From NCBI GenBank assembly GCA_003254925.1, contig QANZ01044703.1:1-64000 (forward strand): a stretch of 64,000 nucleotides of DNA. Direction: 5' to 3'. Origin of the DNA: Chamaecrista fasciculata (Eukaryota; Streptophyta; Magnoliopsida; Fabales; Fabaceae). Shown here piece after piece: positions 21,190 to 33,420 of this stretch (position 1 is the stretch's first letter; the number at the start of each line of letters is the position of its first letter). The notes beneath the pieces are model-generated. The model did no database searches. It was not told the DNA's origin and saw only the letters and a program-made list of their open reading frames with translations. Both the position numbers and the translations under genes were made by a program.

Positions 21190-21829
21190 GCTTCTCAAAG
21201 GATATATAGGTGCAGCAACTATCATATTGTCTAGACATGGATCAGGTATCTGTTCATTACTGATTCTGCCCTTAGTCTGCATTTATTCATTTGCAAAATT
21301 GTTTGTTTGTTTAATAAATTCCTTCTTGTTGAAAGAAATCTGTAAAAAATCTAAATACTAGCTAACATAAACATTAACCTTGCACCCAAAAAACTCATCT
21401 GCTTGCTTTTGTCCCTCACAAACATTGATGACAGCATCTATAGCATTTAATTTACCAGCAGAATAAGCAGGAACTTATTACAGTTATGTCTGTTTTGATT
21501 CATCTGAATATTATTTTTGCAACTGCCTAAAATTGTCCACACTATATTCTCAGTATCACTTTTGCAGGGTCTTTTTATTTGCAAATGAATATTTTCTTAT
21601 ATTTTCTTCGTATTGTCTTAGGTTTCATAATGTTTTTAAAAAGAACTTCGTGAAACAATACAATATGCTGTCTTTATTATTCATGATCTTTTCTTTATCC
21701 ATATCTTAAAACTAATATATTTTTAATCTGAGAGTGAGAATCATAGTTTCTCTTCATGATTGCAGTAGGACAAATTTTTTGCATAAAGATTTCTTGCAGT
21801 AAAATCATCTTTAGATGATATTAATGTTT

Positions 21830-21953
21830 CAGATGAGGTTCAAAAAGCAGTGATGAAAACTGAAAGGAAAAGATGGGCGAAAGATTGCTCACATTTTCTG
21901 CATTGTTATTGACAATGATGTATGTAACTTTAGCTTCTGAAGAAAAATTGCCT
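21830..21953 (+). pseudogene. Second detached CNL tail
   Basis: Decayed match to 21110-21200: 'gatgaaaactgaaaggaaaagatgggcgaaagattg' style sequence corresponding to KREDWGKIVHI, followed by 'gacaatgatgtatgtaactttagcttct', aligned with the stop region of the previous tail. Too short and broken to code. Confidence 0.6.
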
Positions 21954-23040
21954 TCATTAGAAATTTTGTGTGGCCACTCATCAGGTCTCTACTATTATAT
22001 ATGGTGGACTTGCAACAGGTTAACGTGAGGAACTAAAGGGAATTCATGAAGCCTAAAACTCAAAGGTCAGTTAATTTTATTTCTCTCTTGAACATAAATC
22101 CACTTATAGATAGATACTTTGTACATTATTCATGATACTTCTTGTATCCAAATCGGGTGACATATACACTTTAAATTCTGTTCATGTTGGTGCTGGATGC
22201 AGCTTTCATGGAGGCATGATGATTGGAAATGGCATAAGAATGACTTGATTGACCAACCTCACACTGCTTCTGTAGTGATCTTCATTTCATATATCAAGTC
22301 GTTAATGTATTGTATTTGGAACATTTCAGAGTGGTATGTTATGTGTCATAATTATTATTACAGACACAAGATTTTTCTATTTGAAAGCTTGACCTTTGCA
22401 TTGAGAGATCATGCAATCCAATACAATGATGATTGATGAGCCATCTGAATTTGAAGCTTCAATGAATGAGCTTACAGTTCTGGAAGGCCATTCTTAGTTT
22501 CTTACCACTTTCTTTTTTCTATAATCCATGGAAAAATAGGATTTCATTCAAACACAAAGTCCAAGCATTTATTACAATTTACAACGGTGAAAATTTCCAA
22601 ATATGATAATATTCCAAAAAAGATCCTATTTTTTCTATGAAAAAAATAAATGGCTAATGAAAACTATATTGTTCCCATGAATAATACATAATTGACAAGT
22701 TCACAACATCAGCTGTAGTCAACAAAATAATAAGAAAACTACAAAAAGTATAAATTGATGATTTTCAGAAAATGGATAATTTTGCAAATCAAAATTTCTT
22801 GACTTAATAATAACAAGTTTTCAAACTGAAATTTAAATAGATTACCAACTTGCTTATTTGTTTCTTTTTTCTATAACTTTTTTTTTTGGTAACACTATAA
22901 CTGGTTTTTTTTCTATAATACAAGTGAAGCAGAGGGAAAGAGAGAACACAGTTCAGGCCAGAGCTAAGAGAAGAATGAAAGTATGAAACTAATAAACCAA
23001 ATCCTGACTAGTTTTAACAATAACTAGGCCTTCTAAGTTA
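21954..23040. other. Intergenic, no gene seen
   Basis: AT-rich. Short open frames such as 22197-22436 have no recognisable motifs. 'cttctgaag' and 'aggtctctac' words suggest further degraded CNL 3' flank, but nothing firm. Confidence 0.35.
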
Positions 23041-23049
23041 TTTTAAATA

Positions 23050-23532
23050 GGTCAATATCTCAAATTGGTCCCTTATCTTTCATTTATTCCAGATTTGTCC
23101 TACATGTTTCTGTATCCAATTGATCTCAAATCTACTTTCAAGATGCGATTTGACATTATGTGCTAAAGATCTTGATTGGGTAGATAGCAAACTTTTCAAG
23201 AGTTAGCACATAATTTTGAACTTGTCACATTCGAATTTAAAATGAGAAAGATATGACTAATTTTACTCATTTGACCGTAAAACGTGTTATCCACTTTTAA
23301 GATTCGATTTGACCATGTTTGTTAATGGTCTCAAAACACTTGTAAAAAAAACTCGCAGTTCTAGATTCATCGCATTTGAGCTTAAAATAAGAGAGATATA
23401 ACCACATTCAATATTTTTTGGACCAATTTGAAACAATATGAAAATATGTAAGACCAATCTGAAACAAATAAAAGATAAGGGAACAATTTGACATCTACCC
23501 TATACATAAAGGACCAATTTGAAACTTTGACC
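23050..23532. mobile_element. MULE-type MITE, divergent member
   Basis: 483 bp element. Left end GGTCAATATCTCAAATTGG; right end reverse complement GGTCAAAGTTTCAAATTGG. Perfect 9-bp TSD TTTTAAATA (23041-23049 and 23533-23541). Internal phrases ('aaatgagaaagatatgac') link it to the 6382 family, but it is clearly older or a separate subfamily. Confidence 0.85.
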
Positions 23533-23541
23533 TTTTAAATA

Positions 23542-23935
23542 TTTGCATATGACCGTTTGAGTAAATAAATTAGATCGGTAAAGAATATTCTATACTTGTT
23601 TTCTTACCTTTTTTTTTTTTGTTAAATCATGAGTTTTTTCCTTTATCAGTGAAAAATAAAATGTTAAAATTTTCGTAAGTAATCTAATAGTATGTTCATC
23701 TTTATAATAAATTATTGTTATTATTTTCGGTAATTGTAAATGAAAAGTTTTAATGGAATTTGGTTATATATTAATAAGAATAAGATTTCTTATTTCTTTT
23801 ATAATACCACAAAAAAAAAGTGGTTCGATTATTTATCAAGATGTTGTTGTTGTTAGAGCTTCATTGGTCAATGACTCAATGGTCGTTGCCTCGTCAGTGA
23901 TTTATAAACGATAATCAAACATTTTTAATTAGTGG
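23542..23935. repeat. Dispersed repeat shared with 50540-50870
   Basis: Near-identical stretch: 'aagtaatctaatagtatgttcat', 'tggaatttggttatatattaataagaa', 'gattatttatcaagatgtt' and 'agagcttcattgg' occur in the same order in both places. The second copy ends about 240 bp upstream of the intact CNL start codon, so this may be a distal CNL flank. Confidence 0.65.
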
Positions 23936-23939
23936 CATG

Positions 23940-24160
23940 AATCCTGATTATCAGATATATAAGTGACTCAATTTAGGGAGCCGATTTGATCTCACTTATT
24001 GACAATCCCAATTGGATGCTTTGTCAAAAGTAACTCCTAACTTATAATTCGTTGCATTTAAATTTCAAATAAGAAAAATGTTATTAATTTGGGACCAATT
24101 TGAAAAATTATGCAAACATATAATACCAATCTGAATCAAATGAAACATTTATGATCAATT
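23940..24160. mobile_element. MULE-type MITE, internal right part (second chimera)
   Basis: Same segment as 8040-8237, joined to module X at the same base. The shared junction shows that the chimera was formed once and then duplicated. Confidence 0.65.
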
Positions 24161-24164
24161 TAAT

Positions 24165-25155
24165 TTGGGACTAGAAAATATGGGGAACGTAACCTACTTG
24201 CATTGTAACCATAATTCAAAAGTTACTAGACAAGTTGAACAAAGGTATATAATAAAAATGGAAAATCTTTATGTCGATGATTTCATACGAAAATGGAGAA
24301 TCCGAAGATGCAGACACAGAGGGATTCAACGTGGCCTAGCTTGTGTAGGATTGGAAGGGAACAATAAGGAAGGCCTACATATATATATATATATATATAA
24401 TCAGAAAATAAATAAATAAATAAGGTCATTCTGAACTCAAATTTGGCAAGAAAATAGTGATTAGTGATTAATTGAAATTAAAGAGTGAGTACCAAGAAGG
24501 AACAGCAGCAGGAAGATGCAATGATGGTATCATCGGGGCAATGCCATTATTACCAAAATATGAGTATAGTTCCGGCCTTGAAAAACCTTTTTTAAAACAA
24601 AGAAAATGTTAATGGTATTTCTTTTTTAAAAACAAAAAAAATAGGAAACATAGTACGTACCTGGGATAGGTTTCTGGATACATAGGCTGGCTGCATGAAA
24701 TATTGCAGACGAAAGACATTTGGTGCATCATTGTTTTGATGATATGATAATATATACTCGTTCAACATATAATGATTAGGAAGAGGAAAGTATATAGTTT
24801 TGGGACAAGAAGCCATAAGGGTGAAAATAATTTGGTGTGAGAAAACATAGATTGGTTGAAACATGTATATATGTTGATGCGATTCGCATAATTAATGTAT
24901 CTAATTAAAGCAATTAATGTATGTAATTAATGTATGTAATTAATGTAATTAAAGCCTGTAATTAATGTATGTAATTAAATTGATGATGGTATCCTGTAAT
25001 TAATGTATGTAATTAAAGCCTGGTTAACATTAATACTTGACTATACATTAATTGAAGGGGTATAGTCAATTAATGTATGTAATTAAAGCTTGGTTAATGT
25101 TAATTGAAGGGGTATAGTCAAGTAATTTGGAGTGAGAAAACGTAAGGTGCATTTC
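24165..25155 (-). repeat. Module X, copy C (two exon-like blocks)
   Basis: The best-preserved copy together with that at 43658. On the minus strand an ATG at 24864 opens MFQPIYVF, then MASCPKTIYFPLPNHYMLNE and APNVFRLQYFMQ, up to a donor-like 'CAG|GTACGT' near 24660. Further along, an acceptor-like 'tttttcaag' near 24576 leads into ELYSYFGNNGIAPMIP and SLHLPAAVPSW, ending at 'TG|GTACTC' near 24492. Plus-strand tandem 'aattaatgtatgtaatt' repeats fill 24890-25090. The encoded protein is not recognised. Confidence 0.55.
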
Positions 25156-26644
25156 TGTGGTCAATGACATCAAATTTTTGTTGAATAGCATTTCTTTGAG
25201 TAAGGTGTTGTGGGTTAGTAGGTGTAACACCTCTAGAAAATAAAACATACGTATATTAACTAGAGGTAAATAATATCCGGATACAGCCCTGAATATATAC
25301 AGAATATACAATAAACACTAAAAACCTACCAAAACAAAAGAAATCAGGTAGAAGGGTGAAAACCCTCAGGCGACGGGTTGCTTCCTTGATCCGATTCTAC
25401 GCCTGTTTGATCCTACACAACTGAAAACTGAAAAATATGGAATGGGGTGAGAATAAAATTCTCAGTAGAGTTACTAAACCCTCACTTACCACCAATCCTC
25501 AAACAACACTCACGTTCTAAACAATTTTGCTAATCCAAAATTAAAATTAAATAATATCAACTGCAACATTAAGCAAAGATAATTTAACATATCTATTTAC
25601 TATATTATTACAAATTGACTTAGTCACAAAACAACTTTCATTAGAACTTCTTCAAAACATACCAATACTAGTCACAATTATGAAACATAATTTGCATATT
25701 AATAACAATATTAATAATAATATCACATAATCCTTTATTTCATTACCACCAAATAATTTCTCACTCAAATTCATCAAATTTCACAATTAACATCATCAAC
25801 AATGTCATGATCTCAAAGTAAATGGTCATCTCGACCTAGGCTTTTCCGGAACGTCTCCCGGTGTGCGCACAAACCAACTAGCCTGTCACCTAAGGAATCC
25901 ACCTTAGGCCAACTATGGAATCCACCATAGCCGTTACCCCAGTATTCATCGCGAATAAAAGGGGAGGGATTCCACCCTCAGGTATCATGACATAATCCAC
26001 AAATAAGGCATTCAATTCCAAAGCCACAATTAGTCCATTTCAAACTCATAATCCAATTCAAAACAATTTCCACTCATATCATCTCTTTAGGGACTAAACT
26101 GAAACAATAAAATATATTGAATTTATAAACAAACCCATTATTTACTTAATGCTTAATTAGCCCAAAATAGCTAAATTTACATTTACAAAGCAATAGTGAT
26201 CTGATCAGGACCATAATGAAATAAAACAGAATTTCCAGACATATTAAAAACAAAAACAGAAATGCAGTTTGGTCCTTTTGACAGTTTCAAATCAGTCCCT
26301 TCCTATGCTTTTGACTTCATCTTTCCTTCAAACATTGAAAACTCACTCTCAAACATGCACTCCCTTCTCTTCTCTCTCACTAGCACCTCCCAGCACCATA
26401 AAACTCGCCGGAAAGTTGGCCGGAAAACGTCCCAAAACAGAACAAAATCATCATCAACAAAACAATATTATTTAGAGAGATTAGAACCCGAATTTAAAGA
26501 TTATAGTTGAGGAAATGTGTTCAAAAATTTATTACTTTAAAAAAGAATCGAAGAATAGAAAATCCATTTCCTTTTGCTTTGAGAACAACACAAAAGTTCT
26601 CCTAAGACTCTGTTTTTGCCGTTTTTCTGGCAGCACTCACTGTT

Positions 26645-27526
26645 NNNNNNNNNNNNNNNNNNNNNNNNNNNNNNNNNNNNNNNNNNNNNNNNNNNNNNNN
26701 NNNNNNNNNNNNNNNNNNNNNNNNNNNNNNNNNNNNNNNNNNNNNNNNNNNNNNNNNNNNNNNNNNNNNNNNNNNNNNNNNNNNNNNNNNNNNNNNNNNN
26801 NNNNNNNNNNNNNNNNNNNNNNNNNNNNNNNNNNNNNNNNNNNNNNNNNNNNNNNNNNNNNNNNNNNNNNNNNNNNNNNNNNNNNNNNNNNNNNNNNNNN
26901 NNNNNNNNNNNNNNNNNNNNNNNNNNNNNNNNNNNNNNNNNNNNNNNNNNNNNNNNNNNNNNNNNNNNNNNNNNNNNNNNNNNNNNNNNNNNNNNNNNNN
27001 NNNNNNNNNNNNNNNNNNNNNNNNNNNNNNNNNNNNNNNNNNNNNNNNNNNNNNNNNNNNNNNNNNNNNNNNNNNNNNNNNNNNNNNNNNNNNNNNNNNN
27101 NNNNNNNNNNNNNNNNNNNNNNNNNNNNNNNNNNNNNNNNNNNNNNNNNNNNNNNNNNNNNNNNNNNNNNNNNNNNNNNNNNNNNNNNNNNNNNNNNNNN
27201 NNNNNNNNNNNNNNNNNNNNNNNNNNNNNNNNNNNNNNNNNNNNNNNNNNNNNNNNNNNNNNNNNNNNNNNNNNNNNNNNNNNNNNNNNNNNNNNNNNNN
27301 NNNNNNNNNNNNNNNNNNNNNNNNNNNNNNNNNNNNNNNNNNNNNNNNNNNNNNNNNNNNNNNNNNNNNNNNNNNNNNNNNNNNNNNNNNNNNNNNNNNN
27401 NNNNNNNNNNNNNNNNNNNNNNNNNNNNNNNNNNNNNNNNNNNNNNNNNNNNNNNNNNNNNNNNNNNNNNNNNNNNNNNNNNNNNNNNNNNNNNNNNNNN
27501 NNNNNNNNNNNNNNNNNNNNNNNNNN
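26645..27526. other. Assembly gap
   Basis: 882 N characters. Frames reported across it have no meaning. Confidence 0.99.
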
Positions 27527-27848
27527 AAGAGGGATGATAATCTGAATTCTGATGCATAATTGTTTATGGTAAGGCTGATTGTCATGGGTTTGACTCCTTG
27601 TATGCCTAAGAAAACAATATACAAGTAACCTAACTAAATGAGGATATATGAAATGAAGCATTCTATACAATGCACTCAAAATCTTTTCATAATTGTATGA
27701 TTTAAGTCTCTTGTTCATTCTGCAAAGTTGGATGAAGCCATCTTGTTTTCAATGGAAGTCTGCGTCCATTTTATCTCTGTGCCTAATTACTCTCTAGCTA
27801 CTGCAGAAGCTTACTGTAAGACATCAAGACAAATAGCCGTTAAAATCA

Positions 27849-28938
27849 ATGACGCGAAAGAGACCTTTGCACAAAGTGAAGCATCCGCTTGATTCTTATC
27901 GTAAGCCTTTCCTCTTCTTTCCTTCTGTCAATTACTATGCATTTGATGGGTCATAGAATTAGTTATAACCCGTAACCAATGTAAAATGACATTTTATTAG
28001 TAATGTAATTACCAGTTTTTCTTTAAGCATATATTAGCATTCTTCTGCCGATATTCTTTTAATATGTTAACTTTTTCTTATTGTTCTATGTAGCATTTGA
28101 GGCAATTCTCTCTGGTTCATGGCAATCTGTGGAGTTCCTAACTATTAAGAGAGGAATTGTGGCCTTACATTTTAAAGATAATAACTATGTGGTTATGGAG
28201 AAAGGCCCTTTTACAGACATTCGGCTAAGGTCAAGGAAAGCTACTATAACAGATTGCTCTTGCTCTTTAAGACCTGGAATTGACATATGTGTCCTATCAA
28301 ACTCTCAAAATAGCTCTGATGAAAATAGTCTTAAGCCTGTAAGTAACCTTTTTAAGTTGGATTTTTCACTTACAAATGTTTGTTGAGGGTCTTGAACTGC
28401 ATAAACATTTCAGCAGAATCTTGACATCATACTTGTTGGAGTATGATAATACCCTGCTTATCAGTTTGAAGTCTTGAAGTTTCTTTACAAGGTCGGTCGA
28501 GATAGTGCCACTGCATGAATGAATTAACCTATGGTATTTATAAAGTCAATTCTGGGCTTTTGCTTAAATGCTGAAGATTTTGTGTTGAAGTGGTTCTTAC
28601 ATATTATCTCAAAGTCTTTTGAGATCAAGCTAGGAGGCTTATTAGAGATATTCATGAAAACCACACTTGTGCTCAGTAAATTCTCTGCTTCTGTAATATG
28701 GGAAATTGGTACTTATATGCATGATATTATTGGATCATCATATTGTCTTTCTAAATATTGTTGTCCCACCTCTTGGCGTCCATTTTAAAGTCCTATACAA
28801 CATTTCTTTATTTTGACAGTTGAAGTTGTGAAATTTAATTTTGATCAATGAATTTCTTTATTGTAGGTGTGGGCTGATGCTAAAATAAGCTCTATACAGA
28901 GAAAGCCACATGAAACTGAGTGCTCATGTCAGTATTTA
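27849..28938 (+). pseudogene. CLASSY1-like (SNF2-family RdDM factor) first three exons
   Basis: Three exons with consensus splice sites join in frame. Exon 1 is 27849-27900 (MTRKRPLHKVKHPLDSY, donor GTAAGC). Exon 2 is 28094-28338 (acceptor TGTAG; PFEAILSGSWQSVEFL, then FTDIRLRSRKATITDC and LRPGIDICVLS; donor GTAAGT). Exon 3 starts at 28867 (VWADAKISSIQRKPHETEC) and stops matching at 28938, where retroelement sequence takes over. These words match the N terminus of Arabidopsis CLSY1/CLSY2, which bring Pol IV to chromatin for RNA-directed DNA methylation. About 123 codons remain, with no stops or frameshifts; the helicase domain is absent. Retained introns (193 and 528 bp) mean DNA-level capture rather than a processed copy. 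Confidence 0.85.
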
Positions 28939-30019
28939 CTGAGAACAACACAAAAGTTCTCCTAAGACTCTGTTTTTTTACCGTTTTTCTGGCAGCACTC
29001 ACTGTTTGCTGGATTCCTCCGCCTACAGTGGTCGGATTTGAACTGTACGACCATCGACGAATTCCTAACATCCCCAGCTACAAAAGCTTATTTAGGATCT
29101 ATATCTAATTCTCTCTCTATAGTACCCAGTTTTTCCTCCAAAGTTCACCTTCACACTCTGTTTTTCCGCTGCTCCGGGCAGCACCTCTTCAACGGCGGAT
29201 TCCGCCACCTACAGTGGTCGGATTTGGCATGTGCCACAACCTAAAGATTCCTGACATCCCCCTTTTCAATTTCTCCATCTGGATCGAAGTCCAGTTCCCA
29301 CTCCAAGTGACTCAAAAACACACCCAAAGTTGCCCTATCAATTTTCGTCTAAACAGAGTATCACAAAATTGTGGAGAAAATGAAGTTGTAAGGAGGAGGA
29401 GAGTAAAATAACTCTACCTTGGATGTTTAAAGCTTCCAAACTTGTTGATTTGAGCCCAAATTTGATGCAAAAACAAGAGCCTCTTCACTTTCTCCTCTTC
29501 CCTTGCTTCCACCGACCTTGGCCTACTCTTCTTTCTTCATTTTTCCTTTTCTTCGACTCCTTCTCTTTCCTAGTATATATATATATCTCATTTAATCACT
29601 TTGGCTAAAATTCCATTTCTTTCCCTTAAACTTTCTATTTCCTTTCCATGAGATCCCTTAAATTTACTTCATCTTAGCCATAAATTCATAATTAAGTCCC
29701 TCAATAATTCCCTTTTGGTCCCTTGAGCCTTAAACTCAAATTAAATTAATTTCATTCACAACCAAAATATTTTCCCCAACTTGCACTTTGGTCCTTCCCA
29801 ATAATAAAATTACACTTCCTCAACTTATTTCCATCAAAATTCTCTACCATTCCTTCACAATTTTCTTTCCAAAGTTAATTGCTCTTCCTTTTTCCAATCT
29901 TAGAATTATAACTCACCTCAATTAAAATTAAATTTTTCCTCGGCTGTTACAGTAGGTCTTCTAACAAAGCCGTTGATTGGCTAACCAAGTATGCTTTAAA
30001 AAGTTTAATATTTTATATT

Positions 30020-30537
30020 GGTCAAAACCTCAAATTGGTCCTAAATGTTTGGGGTATATTTCAGATTGATTCTAGATGTTTTATTTGTTTCAGATTAGTT
30101 CTACATATTATATATCATAATTTCTCAAATTGGTTCTAAACTTACCTTCAGAACACAATTTGACGTCATTTGTTAATAGTTTCAACTGAACAAAAAAAAA
30201 TGCAAAAGTTAACACATAATTTCAAACTCGTCATGTTTCGGCTTGAAATGAGAGATATATGACAAACTTTACTAGTTAAACTATTAGATATATAAGTGAC
30301 TCACTTTCGGGAGCCGATTTGATCTCGCTTGTTGACAATCCCAACTGGATGCTTTGTCAAAAGTAACTTCTAACTCATAATTCGTTGCATTTGAATTTTA
30401 AATGAGAGAAATGTCATTAATTTGGGACCAATTTGAGAAATTATGCAAACGTATAATACCAATCTCAATCAAATGAAACATTTATGATCAATTTAAAATT
30501 TATCCTATACATCTAGGATCAATTTGAGGGTTTGACC
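30020..30537. mobile_element. MULE-type MITE, copy 2 (full length)
   Basis: 518 bp, same ends and same 9-bp flank TTTTATATT (30011-30019 and 30538-30546) as the copy at 6382. Identical flanks beyond the TSD show that it moved by segmental duplication, not transposition. Confidence 0.85.
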
Positions 30538-30549
30538 TTTTATATTTTA

Positions 30550-31442
30550 TTGGCCAAAGACCCGAAGTCCTATTTCTCTAAAGAAAACCCAGAATAAGAA
30601 CGAAAAAAATTTAAGGGACCAAAATGAAACTTTGAACAAATTTGAGGGACCAAAATAAGACTTTGGCTTATTTTATAAGGTCAAAACCTCCAATTTGTAG
30701 TAGCATCAATAATGTGTTAGGATCAATTGAGCTTCATTATTGGATAAATAAAGTGATTAGAACTTGGTTGCGATGGATCTAACAGTGATTATTTAAGCAA
30801 AGGCTTGAACCAAAGGGAAATTAAAGTACATAATTAGAGTCATGCCTCTAGGCAGTGTCTACGTTTTTTAGGCGTTAAGTGCAGTGTCTCCTAATGATAA
30901 AGCATCAATAAGAATTAACATATATCATAAGCATAACAAAATGCTGGCTTGATTGCTGATTGGATTAATCCGTTAATGAAATTGACGGTGACTTAACAAA
31001 AGAGGCTTTTATGCACAAGATGAGAAGTTTAGGGGTTGTTTTGTAACACTTGAAACATTAGGGAGGTAAATCGCACATGACTCAAATTTCAGGGGTAATA
31101 TGCAATCTAGCCTATATATATAATATGTTATATTAACCAATTTTCTTACCAATTGTGACATATTCCAACTTCCAAGGCATACCAAATTCTTCAATGAATT
31201 GAAGCTTCTTTTGTTGGCTTCATATTATTCACTTCTCTTGCTTTTTTTCTTTTTTTTTTTTGCCTGATCTCTTGCTTTGAAGAAAACAAACCAAAATCAA
31301 AGTTGTGGGGCCATAATTGACTTTAGCTACTTGTTCTTATACATCTTTGTATGAAGAAGTCAAACACCAAACTCCTCCACATAATTTCAATAGAATAGCT
31401 TAATCTTAGCTCACTATTCGCCATATCTTTCTATATACTATC
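30550..31442 (+). promoter_or_regulatory. CNL 5' flank, type B, with U-box kinase relic
   Basis: Starts with scraps of fragment E (30550-30600). The kinase exon-8 relic follows ('tattggataaataaagtgattag', 30738-30760), then the full flank shared with 7340-7980: 'cataattagagtcatgcctc', 'ctatataatatgttatattaacc'-type and 'caccaaactcctcc', ending 'ctatatactatc' before the ATG at 31443. It is the longest version of this flank. Confidence 0.55.
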
Positions 31443-31649
31443 ATGGCTGGAGCTTTGGTTTGTGGTGTTGTTCTCTCTGCCTTCCTTCAGGTTGCCTTCC
31501 GATATTCAAAGCTTGAAGAGATTTTGGTGAAGAAGTTGAAGATTATTTTGTTATCCATCAACACTGTGATTGATGATGCTGAGGAAAAGCAATTCAATGA
31601 TCCAAATGTCAAAGCCTGGCTTGATGAGGTCAAGGATGTTGTGTACTAT
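31443..31649 (+). pseudogene. CNL fragment 3 (start of CC domain)
   Basis: MAGALVCGVVLSAFLQVAF at 31443, then a 36-base deletion relative to the copy at 12043 that removes the DRVASPDILDYF block. It continues with SKLEEILVKKLKIILLSI, INTVIDDAEEKQFNDPN and VKAWLDEVKDVVYY, broken at 31649 by repeat R. Only about 69 codons remain. Confidence 0.88.
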
Positions 31650-31652
31650 TAA

Positions 31653-33420
31653 AAATGTTCTTTTTATACCATCTTTTAAATATAACCTCTTATTTTTTTA
31701 AAAGGTTATATTTCGAGTGATATAATTGTTGTTTTTAACTCCTCTTCTTGTCTGCTACAAGACTAGAAGATTAAGGAAGTTGTAGCTACTGTAGTTTCTC
31801 TCAAGAATTTGTACATAATAGAGCCAACTACATAATAGAGCCAAGAATTTGTACATAATAGAGCCAACTACATAATAGAGCCAACTATTACTTAATGATT
31901 CTTATTCTTATAATGATGTTGATGCTAGGAAAGCAAGCTATTGGTTTAAAGTGGGAATATACGATTAAACTAAAAGCAAATGGTACAATTAGCTAGGTAC
32001 AAGCTACCCCACTAGTGGCAAAAGGATAGGAGCCAAATCGAAGACATAGAACATGTGGCATGTATGCTTAGATTTATAACGATTATTGTTTATACAAATA
32101 TTTTAGATTCTTTTTTTTTAAAAAAAATAATTTAAAATTTACTAATGCTTTTAGGGCATATATAAAACATGATTTTTTTTTCAACACTATTGGACATGGA
32201 TTATATCAAGAATTTAAACATTTTTTCCCTAAAAACTTTGAAAGGTACATATTTTGCTAATTGAATGAATTGGTTATGTGTTAAGAATATAATAGATGGA
32301 TATCATAATTAAGATGGTATGGCATCTAGAAACATAAAAATACAATGAGTAATGAGTAAGAAAAGAAAAGAAACAAAAATATATATAATACATAAAAGTA
32401 TATGTACTAATGTCGTTGTTTAATTTAATTAAAGGCGTAGTTTGATTAGTCATAGTTCGACTAGTTGTTGTTTTAAATTATTGTAGTTTTGACTAGTCAT
32501 TGTTTTAAATAATCGTAGTTTAACTAATTGTTGTTTTAAATAGTCGTAGTTTTAAATATATTCGTTTTTTCTTTTCTTACTCATTACTCATTACATTTTT
32601 ATGTTTCTAGATGCCAAGCCATCTTAAATATGATATCCATAAATAGTACATAAATGTATCAATGTCGTTGTTTAGTTTAATTAAAGTCATAGCTTGATTA
32701 GTCGTAGTTCGACTAATCGTTGTTCTAAATAATCGCATTTTAACCAATCGTTGTTTTATATAGTCATAGTTTAACTCGTTGTTTTAAATTTACTCATTTA
32801 TAAATAAGTGTGCTAACAAACAAGCAATTCAACCTTCTCACATTTACAAGATATCATAAGTTTTGAGAAAAAAAAAACATTGGGGAAGAAGATGAGGAGG
32901 AAGAGGAAGATGCTCCAAGCTAAGGACAAGGGATATATATCGACAAATCATCTATTTCTATCAAATCAATGATTTACCAAAGGTATCTATCAATATATAT
33001 GTTGACGGGTATTTCATAGATTTTCTATTTGTCTCTAATGTGTAAAATTTTCATTTTTATCGATGGTGTGCGGGTTAATTTGGTTCTTGTATGCTTACCA
33101 AAAAATAAATTGGTTCTCTTTTCTAGTTTGTGTGAGTAATTTAGACATACTAGCGATGGAAGGATGCAATCAAGATGAAAATGACGATGAAGCACGCGAG
33201 GAAATTCTGTGGATTTTGATTACATCTTGACATCGAATCAATGATATACCAAATGGTACATTTATATCTGATCATTTATCTTGTCTCTAATTTAAATATT
33301 CATCTAGATAGAACATAAACCTTTATTATTTTTATATACTGAATCGAGTCAATTAAGTTGATATACTAAATGGTTCTGTTGTCATAGTTTAAGAGGCAAG
33401 GAAAGTTAGAAATAATAAAA
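31653..33420 (+). repeat. Repeat R, copy 2
   Basis: Follows directly on the broken CNL. A tandem 'acataatagagccaacta' cluster lies at 31810-31885, then 'gacatggattatatcaagaattt', 'gtcgtagttcgactaatcg' units (32430-32790), 'gaagatgaggaggaagagg' (32885) and a short coding-like piece MEGCNQDENDDEA near 33155. Confidence 0.6.

Larger units (their letters stand above)
26581..29010. repeat. Direct repeat bracketing the gap and the captured gene
   Basis: The ~64 bp beginning 'gagaacaacacaaaagttct' at 26581-26644 recurs at 28941-29007 with only a small indel. Between them lie the N gap and the CLASSY-like exons. The element therefore reads ...[repeat][gap][gene fragment][repeat]..., either a duplication made when the fragment entered or an assembly overlap. 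Confidence 0.8.
25223..29951. mobile_element. 4.7 kb LTR-like element with captured gene and gap
   Basis: Starts TGTAACACC and ends GGCTGTTACA, flanked by a perfect 5-bp repeat GTAGG (25218-25222 and 29952-29956). The interrupted host sequence is the LINE fragment, intact at 9200-9215. TG...CA ends and a 5-bp TSD point to an LTR retrotransposon; no second copy of the left end is seen, so this may be one very long solo LTR or a LARD-type derivative. It carries 'cccggtgtgcgcacaaacca' and 'aatccaccttagg' phrases and no gag or pol. It contains the 882-base gap and the CLASSY-like fragment. Confidence 0.75.

Noticed and set aside
26515..27718. Several 300-390-codon frames on both strands across the second gap
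   Set aside because: They exist only because N codons are not stops.
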